Positions 41,403-50,709 are shown, counted from the first letter of the stretch. The stretch: DNA of 62,776 bases from Streptomyces lanatus (GCF_014655715.1 NZ_BNBM01000029.1:24103-86878), one strand, 5' to 3'. Translations and numbers: made by a program. The notes: generated by a model not told the origin, from the sequence alone.

Positions 41403-42433
41403 GGGGCGGCGCGGCGCCGGAGCGCATTGTGGTCGTCGGCAACGGGATCGCCGGACTCACCGTGGCCGGCACCCTCCGTGAGGCCGGCTTCGACGGCGAG
41501 CTGACTGTCGTCGGCGACGAACCGCACCCGGCGCACAGCCGCCCTGCCCTGTCGAAGGCCCTCTTGCGCGACGGCGATCCGCTGGCCTCGCTCGCTCTTC
41601 CGCCCGCCGACCATGGAGCGACGGAACTGCTCGGCGTACGAGCGACCGGCCTCGACCCGGACCGCCGTCTCGTCACTCTCGACGACGGGGCGGTCCTGCC
41701 GTACGACCGCGTGGTCCTGGCCACCGGCTCCCGGGCACGGCGGCTGTCGGCCCTGCCCGACGAGATCACACTGCGCGGGCTGGACGACGCCCTGTCCCTG
41801 CGCGCCCGGCTGGTGGGCGGGCCCTCCGTCGTGGTGGTGGGCGGAGGACCGCTCGACATGGAGATCGCCTCGGGATGCCTCGCCGCCAGCTGCCGGGTCA
41901 CCCTCGTCTCGCAAGGGGTGCCGTTGCTTCGTCAGCTCGGCCCGTATCTGGCCGCCGTCTTCGGCAGGGCCGCGCTGGAGCGGGGGCTCACCGTCGTCGA
42001 CACCGGGTCGGCGCGGCTCGAAGAGAGACCTGGCAGCGCCCGGATGGTCCTGGACGACGGGGTGGTCCTAGAGGCGGAACTCGTCCTGGGTGCGGCCGGC
42101 GACGTGCCCAACACGGAGTGGCTCGCGGGCACCGGGCTCACGCAGAAGGGGGTGGTCCCGGTGGACTCGCGCGGCTTCGCCCGCCCCGACGTGGCGGCCG
42201 TCGGCGACCTGGCGGCCTTTCCGACGCCATACGGCTTGCGTCGCATCCCGCTGTGGACCACGGTGATCGAGCAGGCCAAGGCCGCGGCAAGTGCACTCGT
42301 GCGGGGCCGGGACGCGCCGCCGCTCGCGTTCCAACCGTACTTCTGGACCGAGCAGTTCGAGCTGACCTTGAAGGCGGTGGGTTATCTGCCGCCGGAGGGG
42401 GAACCGGCGTACTCGGCGGCGGGCCGGCGCTGA
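41399..42433 (+). pseudogene. Ferredoxin reductase with frameshifted C-terminus
   Basis: 344 residues from a GTG that overlaps the ferredoxin stop. The FAD motif VVVGNGIAGLTVAG, NAD motif VVVVGGGPLDMEIASG and AAVGDLAAF are all present. The frame ends early; the natural continuation ALMRWPGRDGSGVAAALNH is in a second frame after ~42415, and VPRLRRMSRAAA with a TAG at 42530-42532 in a third, with a G5 run at 42486-42490 between. Two opposite single-base shifts would restore a protein of about 375 residues. Confidence 0.8.
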
Positions 42434-42614
42434 TGCGCTGGCCGGGCCGCGACGGGAGCGGTGTGGCGGCGGCGCTCAACCACCGAGGGGGCTGTTCCGC
42501 GGCTGCGCCGGATGAGCCGGGCCGCCGCGTAGGGTTGACCGGCGTGGAACACGACGGCGGGGCGCCAAGGATTCGGGCCTCGACCGCCTGGCATCGGTCA
42601 ACCTCAATCTGCTG

Positions 42615-43454
42615 GTGCCCCTCCTCGCACTCCTCGAGAAGCGGTCGGTCACCCGGGCCGCGGAACGGGTCGGCCTCTCACAACCCGCCATGAGCCACGC
42701 CCTGACCAGGATGCGGCGGCTGCTGGGCGACGACCTCCTCGTCCGTCATGGGCCCGGCCTCACGCTGACCCCGCGGGTACTGGAGCTGATCGCGCCGCTG
42801 CGCAGCGCTCTGCAGCAGACGGCGCGCATCGTGAACTTCCCCTCCTTCGACCCCGCGGTGGACGACCGTGTCATCACGGTCGCGATAACCAACAGCACGG
42901 CCTTCGTTGTCGGCCCGCACCTGGTGCGGCTCGTCGTCGAACGCGCCCCGAACGCCACGCTGCGGCTGCGGACGATCACCGTGCCGACCGAGGCGACCTT
43001 CACCGACCAGGGCGTCGACGTCGTACTGATCTCCGAGGGGCACTTCTCGCCGTATCCGCGCGAGCGGCTGTACGACGACCGCTGCGCGGTGGTGGCCGCG
43101 CCGGACACGCCGCCGGACGCGAGCGCGCTCGACCTGCTGACCATCCAGCCGCACGTCGTCGTCGACACCGACCGGCGGGCCTTCCCGTACGCGGTGCTGG
43201 AGGAGCGGCAGATCCCCTACCGCGTCGGCCAGTTGATCTCCGACTTCCTGCTGGTGCCGTTCATGGTCGCCCGCGCGGGCGGCGTCGCGCTCCTGCGCCA
43301 ACGGGTCGGCGCCGCCATGCAGACCCTGGCCGACCTGCGGATCGCGGAATTCCCGTTCCCGATTCCCGGGCTCGACAGGAATCCCCTTCTGACCGACCAG
43401 TACTTCATCGAATGGCTGCGCGCCTTGCTCTTCGACGTCGCCGGACGTCTGTGA
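42615..43454 (+). CDS. LysR-family regulator, N-terminus probably frameshifted
   Basis: 279 residues from the first usable GTG. The HTH (LLALLEKRSVTRAAERVGLS, QPAMSHALTRMRRLLGDDLLV) and effector domain are intact. Upstream, the same frame continues with DSGLDRLASVNLNLL, the expected first helix, but has no start codon. A GTG at 42544 in another frame would supply MEHDGG, so a single-base shift near 42556-42570 is likely. It is convergent with tetR and downstream of the damaged P450 set. Confidence 0.8.
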   Translation: MPLLALLEKRSVTRAAERVGLSQPAMSHALTRMRRLLGDDLLVRHGPGLTLTPRVLELIAPLRSALQQTARIVNFPSFDPAVDDRVITVAITNSTAFVVGPHLVRLVVERAPNATLRLRTITVPTEATFTDQGVDVVLISEGHFSPYPRERLYDDRCAVVAAPDTPPDASALDLLTIQPHVVVDTDRRAFPYAVLEERQIPYRVGQLISDFLLVPFMVARAGGVALLRQRVGAAMQTLADLRIAEFPFPIPGLDRNPLLTDQYFIEWLRALLFDVAGRL

Positions 43455-43460
43455 CGCCGC

Positions 43461-44105
43461 TCAGGTCAGCAACTGCGCCCAGCTCGACCCGAGTTCGTCG
43501 AGCATCTGGTCGCGGGTGAGATTCCAGTCGGAGCCCTCCCAGTGCTGGGCGACGAAGTCGAGCTGGGCCATGGCGAGGACGCCGCGGAAGTGGCGCTGGT
43601 GGGGTTCGAGGCGGCCGCCCGCGGTGAGGCCGCCCTCGATGTCGCTGATGGCCTCCTCCATCCAGCGCTCGACCAGGTCGGTCAGTTCCGGCTCGACCAC
43701 CGCGGCGTCGCGGCCGATGCGGATGATCGGGTGGATCGTCGGCCAGCTGTCGGCGGTGCGCCGCAGCCACGCCATGATCGCCTCCGGCGTCCCCTCGGCG
43801 ACGATGGCCACCAAGTCCTGTGCGGTGGAGCCGTGTTCGGGCGAACGCACGCGCTGGAGCGCCTCGTTGAGCTGCTCGTCGATCAGCGCCTTCATCAGGT
43901 CGGCGCGGGAGGGGAAGTAGGCGTAGAAGGTGACGCGGGTGGTGCCCGCCGAGGTCGCGATGTCGTCGACCTTGGTGGCGGCGTACCCCTTCGTCTTGAA
44001 CAGCTCGAGGCCCGAATCCAGTAGCAGGCCGCGCGTCATCTGCTTCTGCGCCTCACGAAGGTTCGCCAGGCGGACGATGGTAACGCCCTCCCGCACGGCG
44101 AACAC
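43461..44105 (-). CDS. TetR-family transcriptional regulator
   Basis: 214 residues from a GTG preceded by AAGGAAGG. The HTH is GLLLDSGLELFKTKGYAATK, then VDDIATSAGTTRVTFYAYFP. A helical ligand domain follows. It is the last gene on this strand after the hydroxybenzoate pathway genes, 37 bp from the 3-hydroxybenzoate hydroxylase stop, and may be co-transcribed with them. It converges with LysR, with 6 bp between stops. Confidence 0.9.
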   Translation of the reverse strand: MFAVREGVTIVRLANLREAQKQMTRGLLLDSGLELFKTKGYAATKVDDIATSAGTTRVTFYAYFPSRADLMKALIDEQLNEALQRVRSPEHGSTAQDLVAIVAEGTPEAIMAWLRRTADSWPTIHPIIRIGRDAAVVEPELTDLVERWMEEAISDIEGGLTAGGRLEPHQRHFRGVLAMAQLDFVAQHWEGSDWNLTRDQMLDELGSSWAQLLT

Positions 44106-44142
44106 ACACGACGGATTCCTTCCTTACATGCTGTACGGCCAC

Positions 44143-45393
44143 TTAACGCACGGTGTAGGCCGGTGCGGATTCCAGCGGGATCGGCTCGAACATGGGAGGC
44201 TCCTCGTCCGGGGTCAGCGCGGTCGGGCCGTAGAGCCAGTCGACGAACGTGTAGTCGTACGTGTCGCGGGTGCGCAGCAGGGCGTTGCGCTGCTCGCGGG
44301 CGACGCCGTCGAGGTGCCACAGCTCGCCCCACTTCCGGGACGTGGTCACCACGCGGCGGCAGTGCTCCGGCCGTACGGCCTCGTATGCGGCGAGGGCGGC
44401 GTCCCAGTCGATCGTGCCGTCGGCGGCGCGCCGGCGGGCGACGTGCTCGCCGAGCACCCAGCCGTCCTCGATCGCCATGATCGCGCCCTGCGCGATGTAC
44501 TGCAGCGGCGGGTGCGCGGAGTCGCCGAGCAGCGCGATGCGGCCGTGGATCCAGTTCATCACCGGGTCCCGGTCGAACATGCGCCACCACTTGTCCCGCC
44601 ACATGAAGGGCAGTCTCTCCTGGACGAAGCCGCAGGTCCCGGCGAAGGCGGCGTCGAGCTCGTCCGGGGTGCCCCAGTCCTGCGCCCCGGCGAGCGCCTT
44701 GGGCGACTCGAAGACCGCGACCTGGTTGAGCAACTCCCCGCCGCGCAGCCCGTAGTGGACGAAGTGGCAGCCGGGGCCGACGTGGACGACGACCTCGCTG
44801 AGGTCGACGGACCGCACGCGCGGCTGCTCGGCCGGCACGGTGCCGCGGTAGGCGACGTAGGCGGAGGAGACGGGCTCGTCGTCGACGAGCAGCCTGCGGG
44901 CGAGGGAGTGCAGACCGTCGGCCGCGATGACGACACCGGTCTCGTGGCTCGCGCCGGAGGAGAGGATGACGCGGGCGCCGCGGCCGGTGTTCTCGTACGA
45001 CGTCACCTGCGCGTCGGTGATCAGCTCGACACCGGCGCGCTCGCAGGCGCGCAGGAGCAGGCCGTGCAGATCACTACGGTGGATGACCAGGTACGGGTAG
45101 CCGTAGCGCCGCTCCAGATTGCGCAGGTCGAGCCGGGTCAGCTCGCCGCCGTCGACGGCGTCGCGCATGACCATCGCGTCCGGGACGAGTCCGAGGCTCT
45201 TCGCCTCGTTGAGCAGACCGTAATCATCAAGGATGCGGGTGCAGTTGGGGGCGAGCTGGATGCCGGCGCCGACCTCTCCGAAGGCGGGGGCGCGCTCCAG
45301 CAGGCGGACGCCGAGGCCCTGGCGGGTGAGTGAGAACGCGGCACCGAGGCCGCCGATGCCGCCACCGACGACGATCACATCAGGATGAGACAT
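44143..45393 (-). CDS. 3-hydroxybenzoate 6-hydroxylase
   Basis: 416 residues of the group A flavoprotein monooxygenases: GxGxxG in VVGGGIGGLGAAFSL, FAD ribityl motif ALLGDSAHPPLQYIAQGA, and the DG-type motif VVIAADGLHS. It resembles 3-hydroxybenzoate 6-monooxygenase, which makes gentisate using NADH and O2. The adjacent maleylpyruvate isomerase, fumarylpyruvate hydrolase and gentisate dioxygenase strongly support this assignment. Confidence 0.9.
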   Translation of the reverse strand: MSHPDVIVVGGGIGGLGAAFSLTRQGLGVRLLERAPAFGEVGAGIQLAPNCTRILDDYGLLNEAKSLGLVPDAMVMRDAVDGGELTRLDLRNLERRYGYPYLVIHRSDLHGLLLRACERAGVELITDAQVTSYENTGRGARVILSSGASHETGVVIAADGLHSLARRLLVDDEPVSSAYVAYRGTVPAEQPRVRSVDLSEVVVHVGPGCHFVHYGLRGGELLNQVAVFESPKALAGAQDWGTPDELDAAFAGTCGFVQERLPFMWRDKWWRMFDRDPVMNWIHGRIALLGDSAHPPLQYIAQGAIMAIEDGWVLGEHVARRRAADGTIDWDAALAAYEAVRPEHCRRVVTTSRKWGELWHLDGVAREQRNALLRTRDTYDYTFVDWLYGPTALTPDEEPPMFEPIPLESAPAYTVR

Positions 45394-45409
45394 GGAGGGT
45401 TTTCACTCC

Positions 45410-46132
45410 TCAGAGCCACGGGCCGAGCGCGGGTGCGTCGGCGAGCGAGTGGGGGCGGCCGGCCAGCCAGGCGGCGACCTCGGGCAGCGGGCCGTCGGAG
45501 AGAGGGCCGTCGGGCAGCGCGCCAGAGGGCGGCGGGCCGTCGGGCAGTCCGTCCTGGCCGCTCTGCCCGCCTTGCCGGGCCCAAGCGGCCCGCTCGGTCA
45601 TCCCGCGCTTGGTGCTGATCTCGTCGACCAGCGCGGTCAGGAAGCCGGCCGGGAGGTCGGCGAAGGTGACGCCGGTGCCGAAGTCGACGGCGTGGACGCA
45701 CACTTCGCGGGCGCGCATCCACGGCAGCTCGGTGGCGGGGACGGTACGGCCCTGGGCCGTGACGACCTCGTGCTGCCAGTGCGCGTCGGTGAGGCGGTCG
45801 AACCCCTCGGCGAGCCGGCGGGCGGAGTCGGTCAGCCAGGAGCGGAGTTCGACGGCGCTCAGGGTCGCGCCCTTGGCGATGCCCGCGGCGCGCTCCTCGG
45901 CCGATGCGTACATCGGGGTCTCCTCGCCGGTCTCCGCCCAGTGCACCAGGTTGCTCAGGGCGTCGGAGTTGGCTGCGACGTGGGCCGCGAGGTGCTTGCG
46001 GGTCCACTCCGGCAGCACGGCGGCGCCGGAGAAGCCGGCCTCGTCGAGGTCCGCGACGGCGTCGAGCAGCAACTTGGTTCCCGTACGGGCCCATTCGCGG
46101 GCGTCGGCGAACGTCCGCATGTCGCCGGTCAT
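45410..46132 (-). CDS. Mycothiol-dependent maleylpyruvate isomerase
   Basis: 240 residues. The N-terminal DinB/MDMPI fold has LPEWTRKHLAAHVAANSDAL with metal-site His and VCVHAVDFGTG further on. The family isomerises maleylpyruvate to fumarylpyruvate with mycothiol in actinobacteria. The ATG overlaps the stop of the upstream hydrolase (ATGA). The C-terminal region contains an odd run of about seven imperfect GPLPDGPLSDG-like repeats, a low-complexity insert. Confidence 0.88.
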   Translation of the reverse strand: MTGDMRTFADAREWARTGTKLLLDAVADLDEAGFSGAAVLPEWTRKHLAAHVAANSDALSNLVHWAETGEETPMYASAEERAAGIAKGATLSAVELRSWLTDSARRLAEGFDRLTDAHWQHEVVTAQGRTVPATELPWMRAREVCVHAVDFGTGVTFADLPAGFLTALVDEISTKRGMTERAAWARQGGQSGQDGLPDGPPPSGALPDGPLSDGPLPEVAAWLAGRPHSLADAPALGPWL

Positions 46133-46956
46133 CCCGCGACCACCTTGTTGGTGCACGTGCCGAGACCGGAGACCTCGGTGACGACGGTCTGTCCGGGGCG
46201 CAGGAACACCTGCGGCTTACGGGCGTTGCCGACGCCGGCCGGGGTGCCAGTGGCGATGATGTCGCCGGGGCGCAGGGTGATGACGGTCGAGATGTACCGC
46301 ACCAGGATGACCGGGTCGAACAGCAGCGTGCCGGTGTCGTCCTGCTGCATGACCTCGCCGTCGACGACGGTCCTGACCTCCAACGCGGGCCGGACGCCGC
46401 CGACTTCGTCGGGGGTGACGACGTAGGGGCCGACCGGTGTGGTGGCCTCCCAGATCTTTCCCTGGGTCCACTCGATGGTGCGGAACTGCCAGTCGCGCAC
46501 GGAGATGTCGTTCATGACGGTGAAGCCGGCGATGGTGTCGGCGGCCTGTCGCTCGTCGGCGCGGCGCACCTGCCCGCCGATCACCACGGCCAGTTCGACC
46601 TCCCAGTCGAGGGCCTCGGTCTCGGCGGGCTTGACGATGTCGTCGTTCGCGCCGAGCAGGGTGTCGGCGAACTTCGGGAAGAGGGTGGGGTGTTCGGGCA
46701 GGTCCCGGCCCATCTCCTTGATGTGGTTCGTGTAGTTGTGGCCGACGCAGATCACCTTCGAGGGGTGAGGGACGACCGGCGCGAAGTCGGCGCCGTCGAC
46801 CGGGTAGGTGACGCCGGAGGCGGTGGCTGCCCTGGACCGCCAGTCGGCCTCGGCGAACAGCTCGCCCAGGTCGGCGTGGCCGAGGTCGACGAGGACCTCG
46901 CCGTCGAGGCGGACCGCGCGGGTCCCGTCGGCGGTGCGGAGGGTGGCGAGCTTCAT
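46129..46956 (-). CDS. Fumarylacetoacetate-hydrolase-family fumarylpyruvate hydrolase
   Basis: 275 residues: ICVGHNYTNHIKEMG, TLFPKFADTLLG, the metal-binding DWEVELAVVIGG and GDIIATGTPAGVG are all as in the FAH family. It would cleave fumarylpyruvate to fumarate and pyruvate. It is between the gentisate dioxygenase (2 bp away) and the isomerase (4-bp overlap), the canonical order for a coupled gentisate operon. Confidence 0.92.
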   Translation of the reverse strand: MKLATLRTADGTRAVRLDGEVLVDLGHADLGELFAEADWRSRAATASGVTYPVDGADFAPVVPHPSKVICVGHNYTNHIKEMGRDLPEHPTLFPKFADTLLGANDDIVKPAETEALDWEVELAVVIGGQVRRADERQAADTIAGFTVMNDISVRDWQFRTIEWTQGKIWEATTPVGPYVVTPDEVGGVRPALEVRTVVDGEVMQQDDTGTLLFDPVILVRYISTVITLRPGDIIATGTPAGVGNARKPQVFLRPGQTVVTEVSGLGTCTNKVVAG

Positions 46957-46958
46957 GG

Positions 46959-48119
46959 TCAGGCGTCCTTCTGGGTGCGGTGGAGCCGGAGCGCCTCGAA
47001 GACGGGCACGTCGGAGAAACGGAACAGGTCGAGGGCGTGCTCGTCCGCATCGGTCGTACCGGCCTCGGACCTGGCGGAGAACGGCTCCCAGGACGGGACG
47101 ACGAACAGGTCGCCGCGGCCGACGGACCAGGTGCGGTCGCCGACGGTGACCGTGCCGGAGCCGTCGAAGACCTGGTAGACCGAGGAGCCGGTCTCACGCA
47201 CGGGCGCGGTCTCGGCGCCGCGCGCGATGCGGTGGAACTCGGCGCGGAGGGTCGGCAGGACGTCGGTGCCGTCGTGCGGATTGGCGTAGCGCACCGCGGC
47301 GTGACCGGGCTCGACGGTGCCGCCGAAACCCTCCTTCTCCAGCAGGAGTTGGTCGTTCAGGGCCGCGTTCGTGTAGGCCCACTTGTACAACAGCAGCGGG
47401 CTGCCCGGGGTCGTGGGCGTGGCCGACAGGGGGCGCAGGCCCGGATGGCCCCACAGCCGCTCGGAGCGGGAGCGCTCGGGCGTGGTGCGCTCCGCGTTGT
47501 CGATCTCGTCGCGGCCGAACTCGAAGAACTGCGCCTCGGTGACGTACTGGAAGGGGATGTCCAGGCCGTCGATCCAGGCCATCGGCTCAGTGGTGGCGTT
47601 GTGGTGGGCGTGCCAGTTCCAGCCGGCCTGCGGCAGGAAGTCGCCGCGGTTCATCGGCACCGGGTCGCCGCCGACGACCGTCCACACGCCCGAGCCCTCG
47701 ACGACGAAGCGGAAGGCGTGCTGGGTGTGGCGGTGCTCGGGGGCGTCCTCGCCGGGCATCAGGTACTGGATGGCGGCCCAGAGGGTGGGCGTGGCGAAGG
47801 GCCTGCCGCCGAGGGAGGGATTGGCCAGGGCGATGGCCCGGCGCTCGCCGCCGCGGCCGACGGGCACCAGGTCGCCGGCCTCGGCCGCGAGCTCCCGCAG
47901 CCGCTGCCAGTGCCACAGGTGCGGCACGGCGCGCGAGCGCGGGTGGGCCGGCATCAGATCGCCGATCTCGGTCCACAGCGGGACGAGCAGTTCCTGCTCG
48001 AAGCCCCGGTAGAGCGCTTCGAGCGCCGGGGTGACCTCGGGTTGCCCCTCCGCGGCGACGGCCTGGAGCCGGACCGGGGAACCCGTGGCGGTGTCTTGGG
48101 TGAGGGAGGAGGGAGTCAC
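46959..48119 (-). CDS. Gentisate 1,2-dioxygenase
   Basis: 386 residues from the GTG at 48119; the frame is open beyond but passes through the operator array. It is a double-cupin protein. The first cupin has PEHRHTQHAFRFVVEGSGVW, with iron-ligand His, and NRGDFLPQAGWNWHAHHN. The second has VYQVFDGSGTVTVGDRTW. It performs ring cleavage of gentisate to maleylpyruvate. As the first gene of the operon it is directly next to the operator boxes that face the IclR gene. Confidence 0.92.
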   Translation of the reverse strand: MTPSSLTQDTATGSPVRLQAVAAEGQPEVTPALEALYRGFEQELLVPLWTEIGDLMPAHPRSRAVPHLWHWQRLRELAAEAGDLVPVGRGGERRAIALANPSLGGRPFATPTLWAAIQYLMPGEDAPEHRHTQHAFRFVVEGSGVWTVVGGDPVPMNRGDFLPQAGWNWHAHHNATTEPMAWIDGLDIPFQYVTEAQFFEFGRDEIDNAERTTPERSRSERLWGHPGLRPLSATPTTPGSPLLLYKWAYTNAALNDQLLLEKEGFGGTVEPGHAAVRYANPHDGTDVLPTLRAEFHRIARGAETAPVRETGSSVYQVFDGSGTVTVGDRTWSVGRGDLFVVPSWEPFSARSEAGTTDADEHALDLFRFSDVPVFEALRLHRTQKDA

Positions 48120-48141
48120 GGAGCTCAGCCTGCGCCGTGTC

Positions 48142-48275
48142 TTCCAGGAGAACAGATAGATTCTGGAGAGCAGAACGAGCACAACTCTGCTGAGCAGACG
48201 CAGCATGGATTCTGTTGAAACAGATGCAGCATGGATTCTCTTGAACAGAACCGGCATGGATTCTGTTGAGCAGAG
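48142..48275. promoter_or_regulatory. Array of six palindromic boxes between gentisate operon and iclR
   Basis: Six copies of a 15-bp near-palindrome with consensus TTCTGTTGARCAGAA start at 48142, 48161, 48185, 48210, 48236 and 48261. The last three are the cleanest and are each preceded by GCATGGA, giving a 25-26-bp direct-repeat unit. The array covers the whole divergent intergenic region, so it should control both the catabolic operon and the regulator. The binder is probably the IclR protein. Confidence 0.72.
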
Positions 48276-48306
48276 CGCACGCCCCCCATGGGCAGGAAGG
48301 CCGGCC

Positions 48307-49083
48307 ATGGACAAGCCGCTCAAGACCCCGCCGTCGTACCCCATCGCCAGCGTGGACCACGCGCTGCGGGCGGCGACCATCCTGCAGCTGGAGGGCGGCG
48401 CGACCGTGTCGCAGATGGCCGAGCGGCTGGGCGTCGCCCGGTCGACCGCGCACCGCCTGCTGGCGATGCTCGTCTACCGGGACTTCGCGATGCAGGACGA
48501 GGACCACCTCTACCGCGCGGGGCCGGTCCTGGAACTCGCCGCCCACTCCCAGTCCCTTGTCTCACGGCTGCGCGCGGCGGCCCTGCCCCACCTCCACCGC
48601 GTCGTCGACGTCCTGGACGAGACCACGAACCTGATCGTGCGCACCGGGGACACGGCCCGGTTCATCGCCAGTGTCGAGTGCCGACAGGCGCTGCGGGTCG
48701 GCTCCCGCGAGGGCATGGTCTTCCCGGCCCACCGCACGACGGCCGGACTGCTCCTGCTCGCCGAGCTCACCGACGAGGAGCTGGAGGAGGTCTACAGCCC
48801 TGACCGCTACCGCGACCGCCCGGCCGACCGTCCCGATCTCCCCAAGCTGCGCACGGAGTTGAAGCGCCTGCGCCGCAACCGCTTCGCCGTCAACAAGGAG
48901 CGCTCCGAGCGCGGCCTCGTCGCCGTCGGCGTACCGGTGTGCGACCAGGACGGCACCGCGCTCGCTGGCCTGTCGGTGTCGATGCCGGGCACCCGCTACG
49001 ACCCGCACCGCCTCCAGTCCTTGGTCGCCACCCTGACCACCACGGCGCACGCACTGCAGAAAGACCTGGCCGACCTGCACTGA
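48307..49083 (+). CDS. IclR-family transcriptional regulator
   Basis: 258 residues from the ATG after GGCAGGAAGG; an open frame upstream runs through the box array and is not coding. The winged HTH is SVDHALRAATILQLEGGATV with AERLGVARSTAHRLLAMLV, and the effector domain includes GMVFPAHRTTAGLLLLA and GLVAVGVPVCDQ. It is divergent from the gentisate operon and is its likely regulator, as in other IclR-controlled aromatic pathways. Confidence 0.92.
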   Translation: MDKPLKTPPSYPIASVDHALRAATILQLEGGATVSQMAERLGVARSTAHRLLAMLVYRDFAMQDEDHLYRAGPVLELAAHSQSLVSRLRAAALPHLHRVVDVLDETTNLIVRTGDTARFIASVECRQALRVGSREGMVFPAHRTTAGLLLLAELTDEELEEVYSPDRYRDRPADRPDLPKLRTELKRLRRNRFAVNKERSERGLVAVGVPVCDQDGTALAGLSVSMPGTRYDPHRLQSLVATLTTTAHALQKDLADLH

Positions 49084-49146
49084 TCGAGCACGGCCACGGC
49101 GACCCGGCTCACCCTACGAGCTCACCTTACGCCACGCCCTGTCACC

Positions 49147-50266
49147 TTATCTCGCGCACAAATCATTGACGTAATGTAAAGCGAGTTTCATTCTCCCGGC
49201 ATCGCGTCCGTCTCTCGTCGCGCCCTCTCCCCCACCGTGTACGCAAAGCCGAGCCCTTCCACGCTCTCGGGCCTCCGGCCTTCGGGGCGCCCTTCTTTCC
49301 CAGCCAGGGAGAACAGCAATGACGCTCGTGTGCGTGGTCACCAATCGGTCGAGCAGTTCCCCGGTCTGCTGGGGGGAGTGCCCGCACAGGCGAGCGAGGA
49401 TGTCCATGTCGGTGCTGTGCTCGCCGCGGGCACAGGTGTGCGCGGCCAGCACCAGCGCGGTCAGCCGCAGGGCGGGTGCTGCGACCGGCAGCAGCAGTGG
49501 TCTGGGCCGCAGCGCCCAGTCCGCGCCGCGGCGGCGCACACGGCGTCCGGGCGCCTGGTCCAGTACCGCAGTGTCGAGCAGCAGCGCCTGCACCGGCAGT
49601 GTGCGGAAGTCTGGCAACCCGAGCCAGCCGGCATGAGCCAGCTCCAGCCACAGCTCGCGGCTCTGGCGCAAGCGCATGCCCCGCAACAAACCCGTCGGCA
49701 GCCGGACATGACCGCGAGTGTCGGCGCGCAGCGCGCACTGCAGAGCCAGTAGTCGGGCGGCGGGGGAGGTGAACTGCGGTAGCGCGGTGCCGAGGTAAGT
49801 GAGCATCTCCCGTACCCGAACCCTCTCCTGCAGCCCTGCCTCGGGCCGGCACGCGGATGACGAGGCGCGAGAGGTGGAGGATCGGGAGGAGTTGGCCAGG
49901 GTGTCGGGGACGACGGCCGTGTTGCTGGTCGCCGCGGCGCAGGCCGCGCATGTGTCGGCCAGCCGCTAGGAGCGGCCGCTGCGGTCGCGGGTGAGGGCAA
50001 GCAGCACCGGCCCCGCAGCCGCGGTGACGCGGATGCCACCGGCAGCCCCGCGCCTGGCACTGGCAGCTGCGCAGATAGGCGGGCAGTGCGTCGGCGCGGG
50101 CATGGCAGGCCAGATGAGCCAGGACCGCCGACCGCGCCGAGGATCCCGCAAGCGGGTCCGTATGAGCGGTGCAGGAGGGGCAGATGAGAGCGGGGCCGCC
50201 CGCTCGGGGGTGCAGTTCCACTGTCCAGATGCGCCGCGCTGCTGCGTGCGTCCCGGCGAGCCTCAT
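49147..50266 (-). pseudogene. Interrupted Cys-rich protein of unknown function
   Basis: Starts MRLAGTHAAARRIWTVELHP with CPSC and RSCQCQARGCRWHPR zinc-like motifs. The frame shifts at a C-run near 50009-50014, then meets an in-frame TAG at 49966-49968 (probably once TGG), and continues TCAACAAATSNTAVVPDTLA through MLTYLGTALPQFTSPAARLL and ILARLCGHSPQQTGELLDRL. The last ~50 residues after ~49320 look like unrelated sequence read through. No family is recognised. It is divergent from the XRE regulator across shared operators, so it belonged to the same mobile module. Confidence 0.6.
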
Positions 50267-50346
50267 GGGCTGATCGTCCTCCCGCCTGTCCGTGCCCAGG
50301 GTGGTCGGTAACTCCCGGCCATGGGGGCCGGGGAAGACGCACGGTA

Positions 50347-50431
50347 GTGCAGAGTTCTGCACCTTGATTGCCGTCCCCGCCACCCAGACAAATAGTGCAG
50401 AGGTCTGCACTGACAGGGCAGGGGTCTGCAC
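50347..50431. promoter_or_regulatory. Palindromic operators upstream of the XRE gene
   Basis: GTGCAGAGTTCTGCAC (50347-50362) and GTGCAGAGGTCTGCAC (50395-50410) have perfect 7-bp arms; a weaker copy, GGGCAGGGGTCTGCAC (50416-50431), follows 21 bp after the second, two helical turns. They lie between the divergent broken gene and the XRE gene and fit autoregulation by the XRE protein. Confidence 0.7.
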
Positions 50432-50445
50432 CGTCGGATGGTGGG

Positions 50446-50709
50446 GTGACGATCTTGCCGCCCGACCCCGACTTCACCGCACTGCGCGTCAACCTCGCGC
50501 GCCTGCGGGGCGCGCGCGGCTGGACCTTCGACGAACTTGCCGGCCGCAGCGGCCTGGCCAGGCGCACCCTCATCGACCTCGAACACGGCCGCACCACCGG
50601 CACCGTCGCCACCTGGCATGCCCTCACCCACGCCTTCGACGTGCCCATCGAGCACCTTCTCGGCGTCCTCTGCGACGACCACACCCCGCCCGGCTCGCCA
50701 GGAGCCTGA
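50446..50709 (+). CDS. XRE-family HTH regulator
   Basis: 87 residues from a GTG 15 bp after the last operator copy. The HTH covers LRVNLARLRGARGWTFDELA, GRSGLARRTLIDLEHGRTTG and WHALTHAFDVPIEHLLGVL, a minimal lambda-repressor-like fold with no effector domain. It probably represses its own promoter and that of the divergent gene, as plasmid or phage regulators do. Confidence 0.85.
   Translation: MTILPPDPDFTALRVNLARLRGARGWTFDELAGRSGLARRTLIDLEHGRTTGTVATWHALTHAFDVPIEHLLGVLCDDHTPPGSPGA

Noticed and set aside
48142..48275. CRISPR array
   Set aside because: The repeated unit is a 15-bp palindromic box with about 10-bp gaps, far too short for CRISPR repeats and spacers, and it sits in a divergent promoter region with no cas genes.
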